Counted from the stretch's first letter, positions 10,911-21,800 are shown. The stretch: DNA of 64,000 bases from Mallotus nudiflorus (GCA_947683625.1 CANTUR010000049.1:4194501-4258500); one strand, 5' to 3'. Made by a program: numbers and translations. The notes: generated by a model from the sequence alone, not told the origin.

Positions 10911-12394
10911 ACTCATAAAGCAGATAGTGTTTGAATTCTTCTTTTGATTCTGAGTTTTTATTGTCTTAGTTTGACCCATAATCATCAGTGTTGTACTTAC
11001 TTTCTATGGGCTCAAGCCCATGGCAATACCAAGCTTCTTTTAAGATCTGGTTTTGCTGCTTTGTTCTTTTTGGGCAGTCCTTAGCAATGTGTCCTATCTC
11101 CTGATAAGCCCAACATCAGCATGTCTTCTTGCCTTGGGGACAAAACTTCTCCTTATCTTCCTAAAGAAGTTTCTTTTGCTCTATCATTTTTCCTTTAGGT
11201 TTTCTTCTGGTTTTTCTAAAAAACTTTCCATTGTACTGTGGCTTTTTTTCTCATCTTCTTGTATTTTTTTTGTAGAATACTTCTTCCATTTGTACTTTTT
11301 ATGTATTTTCTTTTTCCACTTACTGATTCCTGTTGGTGTTTCATAACCATACATTATTTCTGGACCCATGGACTCTTTACAACATAGGTCAATGTTCTTT
11401 ATGACCTTAGCCAAGCGTCTTTCGTTACACTGGGCTTCAATCTGTTCTGTAACCAGTCTATAGGCTGCTGCTAAAGACTTGTTCTTGGGTCTGGGCCATT
11501 CCTTCCAAATTGTTATTGCTTTTGGACCTACAATAGGAATCTTAAGCAAAAACATTTCTATGTATTGTCTCCATTCTGAGCCATCAAGCCAAAATAGGTT
11601 AGTTTCGTAATCACAGTAAAACCTTCCTAGTTTACATAAATCACAGATTTGTAATCTAGCAAGTCTAATTCTAGCAAGTTCTCTGAATTTTTCCTTTTCT
11701 ATACCTACAAAAGTATTATAGATTGCATTTGTAATATGACGCATAAAGTCTTCTCCTTAAGTACTTCTATCCTTAAAAGGTTACCAATCAATGTTCTGCA
11801 TAACTCGTTTAACATTACCCGTGGTTTTATGTAAAACAAGTGTAAGGACATTATTCATACTAGTCCTAAATTGTTCACTTTCCTAGATTATTAATCTTAA
11901 TTGGTTATCCCAATTTTCAATTAATTCTATCCTGTTACTGGCAAAATCTAGATTTAAATTGTTTCCAGGGAACTTACTTTGAGGTTTGTACTCATCAGTA
12001 TTTCAAATTTGGTGGTTCTTGCATATGTTGATGAAGATCTTGCAACCCTTATATATGTAGTATCGTCATCTGGACTTTGTCTCCTTTTAAGAGGGGAGGT
12101 TGTGCATCTTCTGTAGATTGTGGTCCGTATGTTTTGTCTGATCCTTTAGGTCCTCCAGAGGATGATGTTGTCTCTACTACTTGCCAACGTTGTATTTGGC
12201 ATCAGATTACTGGATATGGGCTTGTCTTCTGGAATTTCTACAAGCGCCATAATATTTCCTGAGACTGTCTTTTGATTAAACATATCTGTAATTTCATTAT
12301 CTTCTAGTGAAATAACTTGTATAATCTCGTCAGTAATATCAGTGTGATCATTTTGAAAAAAGTACTCTTCAAGTTTAGCTCTAACATAAGTCAT
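10882..12394 (-). pseudogene. Coat protein (ORF IV), copy C
   Basis: The ATG at 12394 lies one base after the stop of the gene before it (TAA C ATG). About 504 codons remain, with frameshifts. Recognisable parts match copy B: KLEEYFFQNDHTDITDE at the start, the shell region around 11744-11360 (FWLDGSEWRQYIEMF, AAAYRLVTEQIEAQC), the basic stretch around 11310-11190, and the zinc knuckle around 11130-11085. In the knuckle the second Cys is now Tyr and a stop precedes it. The C terminus is acidic (YDSEETDSE). Confidence 0.8.
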
Positions 12395-12395
12395 G

Positions 12396-12802
12396 TTATA
12401 TTTTTCTGAATTGTAATAGATCTGGATCAAGGTTCTTGGGTTACCACCCAATCAATGGTAATGCTTTTGTTTCCTTCTTAGGAACTAAAGCAATTACTTA
12501 ACTGGGATTTTCCCTTCCTTTCCTCCATGTAAACTATCCAAAGTTGTCATAGTTTTAATAAAGCAATTATCTACTTTATCAAGTATTTCTTTATTACAAT
12601 TACAAAGTTTAATTTCATCAATTATCCTTTAGTGTTATAATTGTAATTTATCTAGTTTTGTTTTAATAATATTGATAATTACCGCAAAAGCATTATCATT
12701 ATATCTTTGTAATGATTCATTTTGCTTACCTTCAAGAATCTTGAAGTCCTCAGCAAGGTTTACCATTATTTTATGTACTTCATCGATCTTACCTGAAATC
12801 AT
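12396..12802 (-). pseudogene. Virion-associated-protein-like gene (ORF III), copy C
   Basis: Starts at ATG 12802, overlapping the stop of ORF II by 4 bases (ATGA), and ends at TAA 12396, one base before the coat protein ATG. About 135 codons with several stops; its length is not a multiple of three, so at least one indel is present. It is helical and heptad-rich at the start (KIDEVHKIMVNLAEDF), with a Trp-Tyr-Pro segment near the end shared with copy B. Size, coiled coil and place between the transmission-factor-like gene and the coat protein suggest the virion-associated protein. Confidence 0.5.
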
Positions 12803-13326
12803 GTCTTCTGGTCTATGTTGACCACATGATTATAGATCTGTACTATTTTCTCTAGATCAACAGTAAGCAACCTGTTGATTATTTGTTCTAATCTTGCCAA
12901 ATTATCAACCTTAGCTTCTAAGGAAGATATCTTCTGTTCTAGACCTGCAATTTGAATCATCAAATTATCAATCTTATTAACTATGGTTTTTCTTACAGAG
13001 AATGATTCCTCTTTGAGTAGAGTCTTCAATCCCGGATTTGTACTAGTATTTCCTGTCCTGGGAACTCCTTCAACTATTTGCTCATAAGCAAGTCTACCAA
13101 AGATATTGTTTTGTATACCAAGGTGTATACAAAACTTATGAACTAAGATCAGTATGTTACCTGTGATGTTGATGTTATTGAGATTGTTTATACAACCTTC
13201 AATCTTTTTACCTCCTGTATAGAGATAATGTGGATCTCCTCTAACAACATCATGTCGTTTCAAAGAGACATATGTTTTGTTGTGGTAGATGTGGGGTTGC
13301 TCATTGTAGTTAATTTTTGAGCTCAT
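12799..13326 (-). CDS. Aphid-transmission-factor-like protein (ORF II), copy C
   Basis: The best-preserved viral gene: an unbroken 175-codon frame from ATG 13326 to TGA 12799. The ATG overlaps the movement protein end by 17 bases. The N-terminal domain contains QPHIYHNKTYVSLKR and LYTGGKKIEG, then INNLNNINITGNILI. From about residue 105 the protein is a long coiled coil (IDNLMIQIAGLEQKISSLEA, then VDNLARLEQIINRLL). Family knowledge: caulimovirus transmission factors have an N-terminal stylet-binding domain and a C-terminal helix that contacts the virion-associated protein. The assignment rests on layout and remembered motifs. It is listed as a CDS because it is open; expression is not shown. 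Confidence 0.6.
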   Translation of the reverse strand: MSSKINYNEQPHIYHNKTYVSLKRHDVVRGDPHYLYTGGKKIEGCINNLNNINITGNILILVHKFCIHLGIQNNIFGRLAYEQIVEGVPRTGNTSTNPGLKTLLKEESFSVRKTIVNKIDNLMIQIAGLEQKISSLEAKVDNLARLEQIINRLLTVDLEKIVQIYNHVVNIDQKT

Positions 13327-14330
13327 GTGTCAAGTCATCAATGCGCTTGGACACTTCATACAAGTCCTATTCAAGTGGTAATCCGTGAAATCTAGAAATA
13401 GATCTATCAAAGGCTCTAGCCTTTTTAAATCCCAATCTAAACTCAGATGTACTTGGTTTCAAAGAGTCTTCAATAGATTCTTTGAGTTCTTCTGCCTGTT
13501 TAAGAAGTTTAGATCCTGCAACAGGGTTAAGTAATGGTTTGTTGTACTCTAAAGCCCAATGATTTTCTTTGGGTTTTGTAACTTTAAACAAAAATGTTTT
13601 TATATGTGTATCCTCAATAAACAATTTATCAAGAAGAATTATTTCGTTCCTCTTAAAATTCATGCTATGATGAGAATTACTAAGACTGTAACCAATTTTA
13701 TAAGTTAATGAAAAAGAATGATCTCCTTCATTCAGCATTCCCTCTCATTAAAATTTGTGAAGACACTTGTCTATACTTTTATCATGCAAAGATAGAGTCT
13801 TGAAGAAAAATTAAAAATAACTTTACCAGCAGCTAAGTTACCTTTTACTCCTCCAAAATGCAGTCTGGACCGTCAATGATCCTTCTGTCTGAAAGTGCTA
13901 TGTCTGCCGAAGTATTAAGACCTTCCTTGAAAGTAGATTTCAACATGATCTTAATAGTACCAATATTAATGTAAAAAATAGTCTTTCTTATTTTTGGTTT
14001 AAGATGTGAGAGTTTCTCTTTAAGCTCCTCAATATTAATTATTGGTAGCTCAGTGAGTCCTCTTGTATACTTTATATCTATAGCAAATTCCCGTGTACTA
14101 ATGCAAGTAATTACCTAATTCTTTCTTTGTTTGAACGAAGAAAGAGTTTTCTGAAAAAGAGTTGGCATCTCAAAGACTTCTTTATAGTCTAAAGAGAGTT
14201 CTTTGTGTTGTACCTTGTTCAGAAATTCATGTAGTACTATGTCTTCTCCGCAATCTTTTTCTTCAAAAATTTCTTGGAAGACTGTTCTTTCGAGTTCTAC
14301 GTCTGTAGAAGTTGTACTACTGCTAGCCAT
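13310..14330 (-). pseudogene. Movement protein (ORF I), copy C
   Basis: Begins at ATG 14330, 17 bases after the primer-binding site, and ends at TAA 13310. The N terminus is Ser/Thr-rich, then VFQEIFEE and FLNKVQHKELSLD. The 30K core is recognisable (DRRIIDGP near 13890). The C-terminal third is open at 13738-13367 (FSLTYKIGYSLSNSHH, ENHWALEYNKPLLNP). Stops occur at 14115 and around 13860-13780, with frameshifts. It matches copy B throughout. Confidence 0.75.
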
Positions 14331-14346
14331 CTAGAACCTTCAACTA

Positions 14347-14359
14347 GGCTCTGACACCA
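14347..14359 (-). promoter_or_regulatory. Primer-binding site of copy C
   Basis: Minus strand TGGTGTCAGAGCC has one mismatch to the expected complement of plant initiator tRNA-Met, with GTT following after one further changed base pair. It marks the start of minus-strand DNA synthesis. It lies 16 bases upstream of the movement protein ATG. Confidence 0.8.
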
Positions 14360-14366
14360 TCTTATC

Positions 14367-14780
14367 AGCACCTTTAGCCCTTGTGCTCGCGGAAGTCTTC
14401 ATACCTGTATTAAGAAGATGAAACAGAAGAATCATCGTTATTAGAGTTATTAGTACTGTAAGGATCTTAAGAATCCTGGTTTACATTTTGTTCTTCTTGT
14501 TCATCAACAGTGTATTCATAGAGTATTATATCAATCTTAGTTTTAATGACATTCATTAGTCTAAGAAGGTTACTCAAATTTGTTCTTGCATAATCATCCT
14601 GTAAATATTTCTAGTGTTCTGGATCCATGTAGTCATAGTGTTCATCTTCGTATTGTTCTATTTGTTCATAAAGGTTCCTCACAAAGACCTTGTCTTGGAA
14701 GTCCAATTGTACTAATTCGTTAAAGAAATTCATCTTAACAAGTACTATTGAAATTAAACTGTATTAATTCGTATTATAAT
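14367..14780 (-). repeat. Terminal direct repeat of copy C, right end
   Basis: Second copy of the leader segment found at 6404-6826, in the same orientation. It stops where the sequence folds back into the plus orientation at about 14775-14783. Confidence 0.85.
14467..14733 (-). pseudogene. Leader ORF, 88 codons, right terminal repeat
   Basis: ATG 14733 to TAA 14467, 88 codons, interrupted only by a TAG that is Trp (TGG) in the left copy. The partner at 6770-6504 shares start, frame and stop. Features: VQLDFQDKVF near the start, a very acidic Glu/Asp/Tyr stretch, then LSNLLRLMN and an Asn/Gln-rich end. No homology recognised. The caulimovirus ORF VII lies after the primer-binding site, whereas this one lies before it, so I do not equate them. 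Confidence 0.45.
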
Positions 14781-14846
14781 AAAATTGTTTTTCCTATCTA
14801 TGGTGGAGTAACATGGAGTACCCTTGTTTAAGGGGAAGTATTATAG
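14775..14846 (+). other. Fold-back viral leader fragment
   Basis: From AATAAAATTG at 14778 onward the plus strand matches the sense strand of the leader at about 6993-6925 (minus), including ACATGGAGTACCC and TTTAAGGGGAAGTATT. The orientation therefore flips here relative to the adjoining repeat. The switch lies in an ATAATA-rich palindromic stretch, so microhomology may have guided it. Confidence 0.7.
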
Positions 14847-14871
14847 GGGGGGGGGGGGGGGGGGGGGGGGG
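14846..14871 (+). repeat. Run of 26 G at the virus-host edge
   Basis: Twenty-six consecutive G bases directly follow the last recognisable viral base. Viral sequence lies to the left and the 3' flank of a host gene to the right. Its exact length is likely unstable and may be misread. Confidence 0.8.
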
Positions 14872-15899
14872 AAGGGCTTAACTTAGAAGTAGAACCCAAA
14901 AGCTTTAACAAAATGACAAATAAAAAGAATGTAATGAAATTTTCCTGTGTTTGCAGCCTTTTGAGGAAGATTAAATCTCAATATGTAAAATTCCAAATTT
15001 ATGACAGAGACAATGTCTGAAAAGATGGAGCCTTTGTAATGGGTCATAGCCACAATGCAACTCCAATAATTTATATATATATATATATCAAAGCTAGAAG
15101 AAGCAAGTGCTAAAGAGGGGGTAAAGGTCTTTTTCTTTTCCATCCTAACGCAAAACATAGTCACGGTATACAAATATGTAGAGGGAGTAAAGCGAATGAA
15201 AGGAAAAAAAAAACTTAAGCACCACAAATGATACAACATACCAGTCATAGTCAAGATAGTATCTTTGAGTAATCATCAGCCTTGGAAAAAGAATCTCTAC
15301 CCTGCATGTTTCAACCAGTCAATAGTAATAAAAGGGTAATAGAACAATGACTATCCCTTAAACTATGTTTTTTTGACAACTGGAACATAATAGAGTCGAT
15401 TGATCCAGCCACCCCAATTAAAGTAACCATATCTTTCAAAAATGATCCCTTGAACAAACGAACATACAATGATATGTCCATTGCACCAAATCAATTATAG
15501 AAATGGTTATTTTGTACTTTTTTCCATAGCTGGCATAGAAGAGACCAAATTTCCAACAAATAATTTATTAACTGATAAATCTTGACTCAATATCCACATA
15601 CTAAAGAACCAAATAAATACACGTGATTCAAGTTTTGCAACATTGTAAAACGGTCATATTTTACAAAACTTGACCTGATTAACCAAATAAAAATTAATGC
15701 TAAAAAGAGGCAACGAAAATCTTTATTTCTGTGTAATGAGAAGTTATTTTAAGAATGTGCTTGCAAATAAAACAAAACTTTTGGTTTAAATTAATAAGTG
15801 TTAGAACAAATGTGTAGTTCATAAAAAATCCTTCATTGTTGCGCACATGTCCCCGCAAGACAGTTCTTGTTGCCTCCAGTTGAAGGTGCTGAGGAATCT
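14872..15899. other. 3' flank of the biotin--protein ligase gene
   Basis: About 1 kb between the viral edge and the stop codon of the host gene. It probably holds the 3' untranslated region on the minus strand. A short (AT)n tract lies near 15070-15087. ORFs here show no family features. No other gene is seen. Confidence 0.5.
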
Positions 15900-18800
15900 T
15901 CATTCCAGTTTCCTTCTGACTAGTCCTTTGAAGAAGTCAAAACTGTAGCCACATGACACACAAGATTGTGATTACTTCCATTAAAACAACAATAAGGATA
16001 GGGCAATAATTTCAGATCAACAATAAGGAGACTATAACTAAGAGAACATTACAAGTGGCAGCATGTTGCTTCCAATTGTTGTTTAGCTGCTGAACACTAA
16101 ATTCTCAAAGCAGCAAGGAAGTTGCCAAACTACTGTTTGTCACCAAATGGCAGCACTAAAGAAGTTTAGGTCAAGTGAAATCATTTCACTAATTGTTGCA
16201 TATGGGCCCACTATAACTTCTTAAAAAAGCAGGAAAATGAAAATGGAAGATATCAATGCATAGTTTTCCACATATAGCTACATCAAGACACAATAGACAC
16301 TGGTAATTATTCCAAATAATTTCAAATATAAGAGGGAAACAAAATCTTATGAGAGGAGAAAAGAATTCTTAAAAAGAAGAAAAGTGAAAAAGAGGATATC
16401 GATGCATAGTCTTTCCATTTATAGCTACATCAAGACAAGATGGACTCTTACATCAATTATGCCACAAATGATTACAAAGATGAGAGAAGATATTTGTTGT
16501 TAGCTGTAAAATATTATTAGCTGCATAATATTACAGCTTGAAGATTACATTAGTTGTGTATATTCCTATTTTCGGTAGACTTCTATATTAGTGCCTATTT
16601 TATAGGTATTATTACAGCAATAGTTATTTTCCTACTTTAGAATTCTTGTATATATAGACAAGGCTGTAAATTACAAGGAGAAAAAAAAGGGTTTTCCTCT
16701 CTTCCATTCTTTTCTTATTCACAACATGGTATCAGAGCATACGCTCTATGTTGCTGCCCTCTTTTTCAGATACAAACAGTTATTTCTCTATTCTAATTCA
16801 CGATGACGGAAGGGGAAAACTCTAAGGCTGCTTATGGAAATAATGGAGTTAAGGTTGGATCGCTAGCAGAAAATCCTTCAATGCAAATTAGTCTGGTGAA
16901 GCTAGATGGAACAAATTACCTTGCGTGGTCAAGGTCATGTTTATTGTACATCCAAGCTCGAGGTTTGCAGGGTTATGTTACAAGAGATAAACCAAAACCA
17001 GCTTCTACTGATCCAACGCTAGATAAATGGGAATCTGAAAATTCCCTCATGATTTCATGGCTTATCAACTCCATGCAACTGCAGATTTCTCGAGGATATT
17101 TATTACTCAATACCGCCCAAAAAATTTGGAGTGCAGTATCTCAAACCTATTCCCAAGTAGGCAACGATGCTCAGATCTACGAGCTACCGAATAAGGTGCA
17201 TGGTATTATTAGACAAGGAGAGATGATTATAGCACAGCACTTTGCTGAATAGAGTGGTCTTTGGCAAGAATTAGACTATTATCAAGATTTTCATGCTGCA
17301 TGTTCTGAAGATGCATCCAAATTTCAAAAGCTAATAGAGGAGCGTGTCTATGATTTTCTAGCTAGTTTAAATATGGAATACGACCAAATTCGGGTTCAAG
17401 TACTTGGTAGGGACCCTTTACCTTCCTTGAGACAAGCTTATTCTCATGTCCAACAAGAGCAAAGTCGAAGAAGTGCAATGATACACACAATTGCCATGGA
17501 TAGAGCAGGGCTGATTGCTAACAAAGCAACCAGGGTTCATCAAAGAAGGATCACCTAAAATGTGATTATTGTGGTAAACCAAGGCACACTAAAGAGAGTT
17601 GTTGGAAACTTCATGGCCGACCAACTAGTGGTCATGGAGGTAAACGAATGGGATCTACAAGGCCACAAGCAAATTTGTCCGAGGCAATTGAAATACCTGT
17701 GTCTGGAGAAACAACAAACGCTGGGGTTTTTTCTAATGAAGAGATGCAAACCCTAAGGTATCTTTGGTCTCGACTTGATTCAAGTTCAACTACAATTGCT
17801 TCGTCCAATTTTGTCGAATCAGGTATTGCATTTCTTGCCAATCTTGAAACTCATAATGACCCATGGATTATAGATTTTGGAGCATCAGACCATATGACAG
17901 GCTCTTCCAATGATTTTTTGAACTACACTCCATGTTCAAGTAAAGATAAAGTCCGTATTGCAAACGATTCTTTATCTGCCATAGCTGGAACAGGTTCTAT
18001 TAATTGTACTCCCTCCATTAACTTGTCATCAGTCCTTCATATTCCTAATTTTCCAAATAATCTTTTGTCAGTTAGTACTCTCACAAATAAACTCAATTGT
18101 AAAGCTATATTTTATCCTACCTATTGTGTCTTGCAGGAACTGAAAACAGGGAAAACGATTGGCAGTTAGTACTCTCAATGGTTTATATGTGCTAGAGGAA
18201 AGCAGCCGCTGTTTGGTTCCTTACAAAACCCGAGCTATGTTAACAGATTCTATGGCTGTTAACCAACAATTGATTCAGTTGCATAGAGACTAGGTCACCC
18301 ATCCTTTCCTATTTTAGAAAAGTTATATCCATGTTTATTTAAATGATGCAATTCAAATATACTGTTTTGTGATGCTTGTGAGTTTGCAAAACATACAAGA
18401 TATTCTTATCCTTTGATTAATAATAAGAGTCCTATTCCTTTTATGATTATTCATTCTGATGTGTGGGGATCTACTCAAACTGTTTATTTGTCTGGTTATA
18501 GATGGTTTGTCACTTTCATTGATTGTTGTACTAGGATGACATGGGTGTATTTACTGCGAGCAAAGAATGAAGTTTTTTCTTGTTTCAAGTCATTTCACAA
18601 AATGATTTGTACACAATTTGATGCTAAGCTTAAGATTTTTAGGACTGATAATGGCACAGAATACATGGAAGGTGTTTTTCGCGAGTACCTTGACTCACAT
18701 GGAATATTGCACTAAACTAGTTGTGTAAATACACAGTGCCCAAAATGGAGTCTCGGGAAAAAAAAAAAAAAGGCATTTATTAGAAGTAGCCCAAGCTCTT

Positions 18801-21800
18801 ATGTTTACAATGAATGTTCCAAAAGCCTATTGGGGGGGATGCAGTACTTTAAGCTGCATATCTTATTAATAGAATGCCTTTAAAAACATTAGGTTTTAAA
18901 AGTCCTTTGGAAATCTTGCCTAGTATTAATTCTTATACTATTCCTCCAAAAGTCTTTGGCTGTCTATGTTTTGTCTATAGGAGTGCAGTAAAAGTAGATC
19001 CTCGAGCGCTCAAATGTGTATTTGTTGGGTATTCTGCAACTCAAAAGGGTTACAAGTGTTATCATCCCCCTACTAGAAAATTCTTTGCTAGTATGGGTGT
19101 CACCTTTCGAGAGTTAGAACCTTATTTCTCTCCATATCAATCACCTCTTCAGGGGGAGAATAAGGAAGAAGAGGCGATGTCATCAACTCATTGTGCACCT
19201 ATACAGGTTATTAATCCTATTACTAGTGATGAGGGGGAACCACATCAAAGTGGGAGACTTGACAGGTTGGATTTGAAAACATACACTCACAGGAATAAAG
19301 CAGATAAAAACATTTGAGCATGTTCTACCTAGTCAAGCGCCTGACCTGAATTCAGTTCCTATGGATCAATCTAGTGAGTCTTCTTCAACTCAATATTCTT
19401 CTAACTCTGATTCTATTACTAATGATCTTGATGTTCCTATCGCTATTAGAAAAGGAGTTAGAACTTGTACTATTAAACACCCCATATCTAACTTTGTTTC
19501 ATATGATTCATTGTCTCCTTCCTATAAAGCCTTTGTATCGTTGTTGTCTTCTATTTCTATTCCTCAAAGTTGGCAAGAAGCTCTTTGTGATACAAAATGG
19601 AAAGAAGCCATGGTTGATGAAATGAAAGCCTTGATGAAAAATGAGACATGGAAGTTTGTTACTCTTCCATTAGGAAAGAAACCAGTTGGATGCAAATGAG
19701 TGTTTACCATAAAACACAAGGCTAATAGATCGGTTGACAAGTTTCAGGCCCTATTGGCGACGAAGGGTTTCACTCAAACCTATGGTATTGATTACAAAGA
19801 CACATTTGCTCCAGTTGCAAAAATGAATACTATTAAGAATTCTTTTGTCATGTGCGGCTAATCTTGATGGGGATTTACAACAATTTTCCATGGAGATTTA
19901 GAAGAAGAGGTCTATATGGAGATTCCACTAGGATTTAATAGTGAGAAAACTGAAGGGAAGGTTTGTAGATTGAATAAGGCTTTATACAGCTTGAAATAAT
20001 TACCAAGGGCATGGTTCGACAGGTTTAGTACAGCCATGATCAACTTTAGGTATCACCAAAGCAATGTTGATCGTACCTTGTCTATTAAATACCACAATGA
20101 TAAGGCGACAATACTCATTATATATGTTGATGATATAGTAATAACAGGGAATAATGCGGAGGAAATGGCCAAATTGAAAAAATATTTAGCTCAAGAATTT
20201 GAGGTCAAGGATTTAGGTAAATTGAAATATTTTCTTAGGATTGAAGTTGCTAGATCTGATACAGGTATTTTTATTTCCCAACGTAAATATATCCTAGACC
20301 TTCTTGAAGAAACTGGCATGTTGGGTTGCAAGCCAGTAGATTCTCATATTGAAGCCAATCACAAGCTACAAGGAAGGGTTGGTAAATATGTTGACATTGG
20401 TCGATATTAAAGACTAGTTGGAAGATTGATTTATCTCTCACACACCAAACTTGATATAGCCTATGCTATAAGTGTGGTGAGCCAATATATTCAGATCCTC
20501 GAGAACCACATCTAGATGTTGTCCTTCGTATCTTAAGGTATTTAAAATCAACTCCTGGTAAAGGATTACTCTTCTCTAAACATGGTCACCTAAAGATAGA
20601 AGGCTTTACAAATGCAGATTGGGTTGGATCCCCTGATGATAGGAGGTCTACATCTGGTTATTGCACATTTGTAGGTGGTAATTTACTCCTCCAAGTAACC
20701 AAAACATTTATGGAAATATATAAGGAAGAACTAAAGAACTTGAACTTCTATAGGTCCTGTCCATAATTCTTTATTGAGTACTATAAATATCACATAAGGT
20801 CTAGAGAATGATAGCCTGAGCTTTTCCCCCTAAATATTTATGTATGCTCAACTAAAAAATCAGTCCATATTACAAGCTCTGATCATTGAGTAGAACTGTG
20901 GAAGTTAAATGAATATATAAGGAAAACAAACCTATCTAATGTAAAACAGATATTGGATACTGTAATTATGCAACCGGTGGGGGTCCTTTCTGAAGACATC
21001 AATGTCAATAAGATGTATTACAGAAACCACTTTTTATGGTGCAACTTGCTTAGTGATACAGACCTTTAAGAAGTTACTGATGGTATTAGCAAAAAGCAGA
21101 AGAGGTGTCCCAGAGTCAAACCATTTACCAAATTCCAAAAGCCCTCATTTTTCTACTACAAGGACTTTTTTTATTGAGCACCTAAACCTAACACATGCAA
21201 CGGACTTGATAGAAGGCACATGGACAGTGTTGGAATGCAACTGCAGGCCTAGCATAATTTTTATGTACCAGCAATTAACTTTAGAAGATAAGATTCTTTA
21301 CCCCAACTCGGTGGTCCAAATTGTTCCTGAATAACCCAAACTTGAAAACTCCATTTTAAACCCTCTCTTTTTCCAAGAGGAAAAAGAAATTGGTATGTCA
21401 AACTTCACTGAACTCAGACCTCATTGTTTGTCACATTCTCTCAGAATGTAATGCAGCTTGTGTGTGAGAAGTGGGAAACTTTCATGCAGAATCTATGTTC
21501 TAACTTCTGTTGATAGTTACACTTACAAATGCATTGGCATAAAAAAACCACACATGTATGCGATTGAAAAATATTATTTATTCGTTCAAGAATTCATATT
21601 TCAATTGAGACAATAGCGCTATACCTATTGCCATCAGGATGTAGCTCACACATTTGATTGTCATCACCAATAGCTAATAAATAACCTCTGGATGTCAATC
21701 CCTGTAAATAAAAAATAATTTAATAAATATGAAATGTCACATTGTTTCAAGTTGCAGCACCAGTAGCATGATATCCCCATTTACATAGCACTCCAGAAGA

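Larger units (their letters stand above)
6404..14780 (-). mobile_element. Copy C: over-length endogenous caulimovirid genome
   Basis: Reading from 14780 down to 6404 gives a partial leader, primer-binding site, MP, ATF-like, VAP-like, CP, POL, TAV, promoter and then the leader again. The repeat unit is 7963 bp (6404 matches 14367), the usual size of a caulimovirid genome, so one whole circular genome is present with a terminal direct repeat of about 410 bp. Neighbouring genes overlap by 17, 4, 29 and 17 bases, or abut with one base between, the compact polycistronic layout of this family. All large genes have stops or frameshifts. Confidence 0.85.
1..14871. mobile_element. Endogenous pararetrovirus (Caulimoviridae) cluster
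   Basis: The stretch holds viral genes on both strands: segment A (minus), copy B (plus) and copy C (minus), with a last short plus-strand piece at 14775-14846. The family is shown by 30K-type movement protein, CCHC coat protein, DTGA protease, YVDD reverse transcriptase, RNase H, a viroplasmin-type domain, TATATAAGG promoters and primer-binding sites resembling the complement of plant initiator tRNA-Met. No LTRs or integrase occur, as expected for caulimovirids, which enter chromosomes by non-homologous repair. Every gene carries stops or frameshifts, so the cluster is an old, inactive copy. The left edge may lie outside the window. The right edge is the G run at 14846-14871, about 1 kb beyond the stop codon of the host biotin--protein ligase gene. 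Confidence 0.9.
16498..20692 (+). mobile_element. Copia element 1, 3'-truncated, inside HCS1 intron 8
   Basis: A short LTR (16498-16726), a perfect initiator-Met primer-binding site, gag, protease, integrase, RT and part of RNase H follow in Copia order on the plus strand, antisense to the host gene. The sequence leaves the family alignment inside RNase H near 20692 (GYCTFVGGNL is the last match). The RNase H end and the 3' LTR are missing, so no target-site duplication can be tested. Many stops show it is inactive. Confidence 0.88.

Noticed and set aside
14846..14871. G run as a functional G-quadruplex
   Set aside because: Position at a rearranged viral edge fits filler DNA better; nothing shows a role.
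1..14871. Assignment to florendo-, petu- or badnavirus groups
   Set aside because: Those have a single large polyprotein or three ORFs without a separate transactivator; here MP, CP, POL and a viroplasmin-type gene are separate ORFs.
14883..15254. 123-codon ORF in the 3' flank of HCS1
   Set aside because: No domain, low-complexity hydrophobic composition, and it crosses an (AT)n tract.
21002..21334. 110-codon plus-strand ORF
   Set aside because: Lies in HCS1 intron 8 antisense to the gene, with no recognisable motif.
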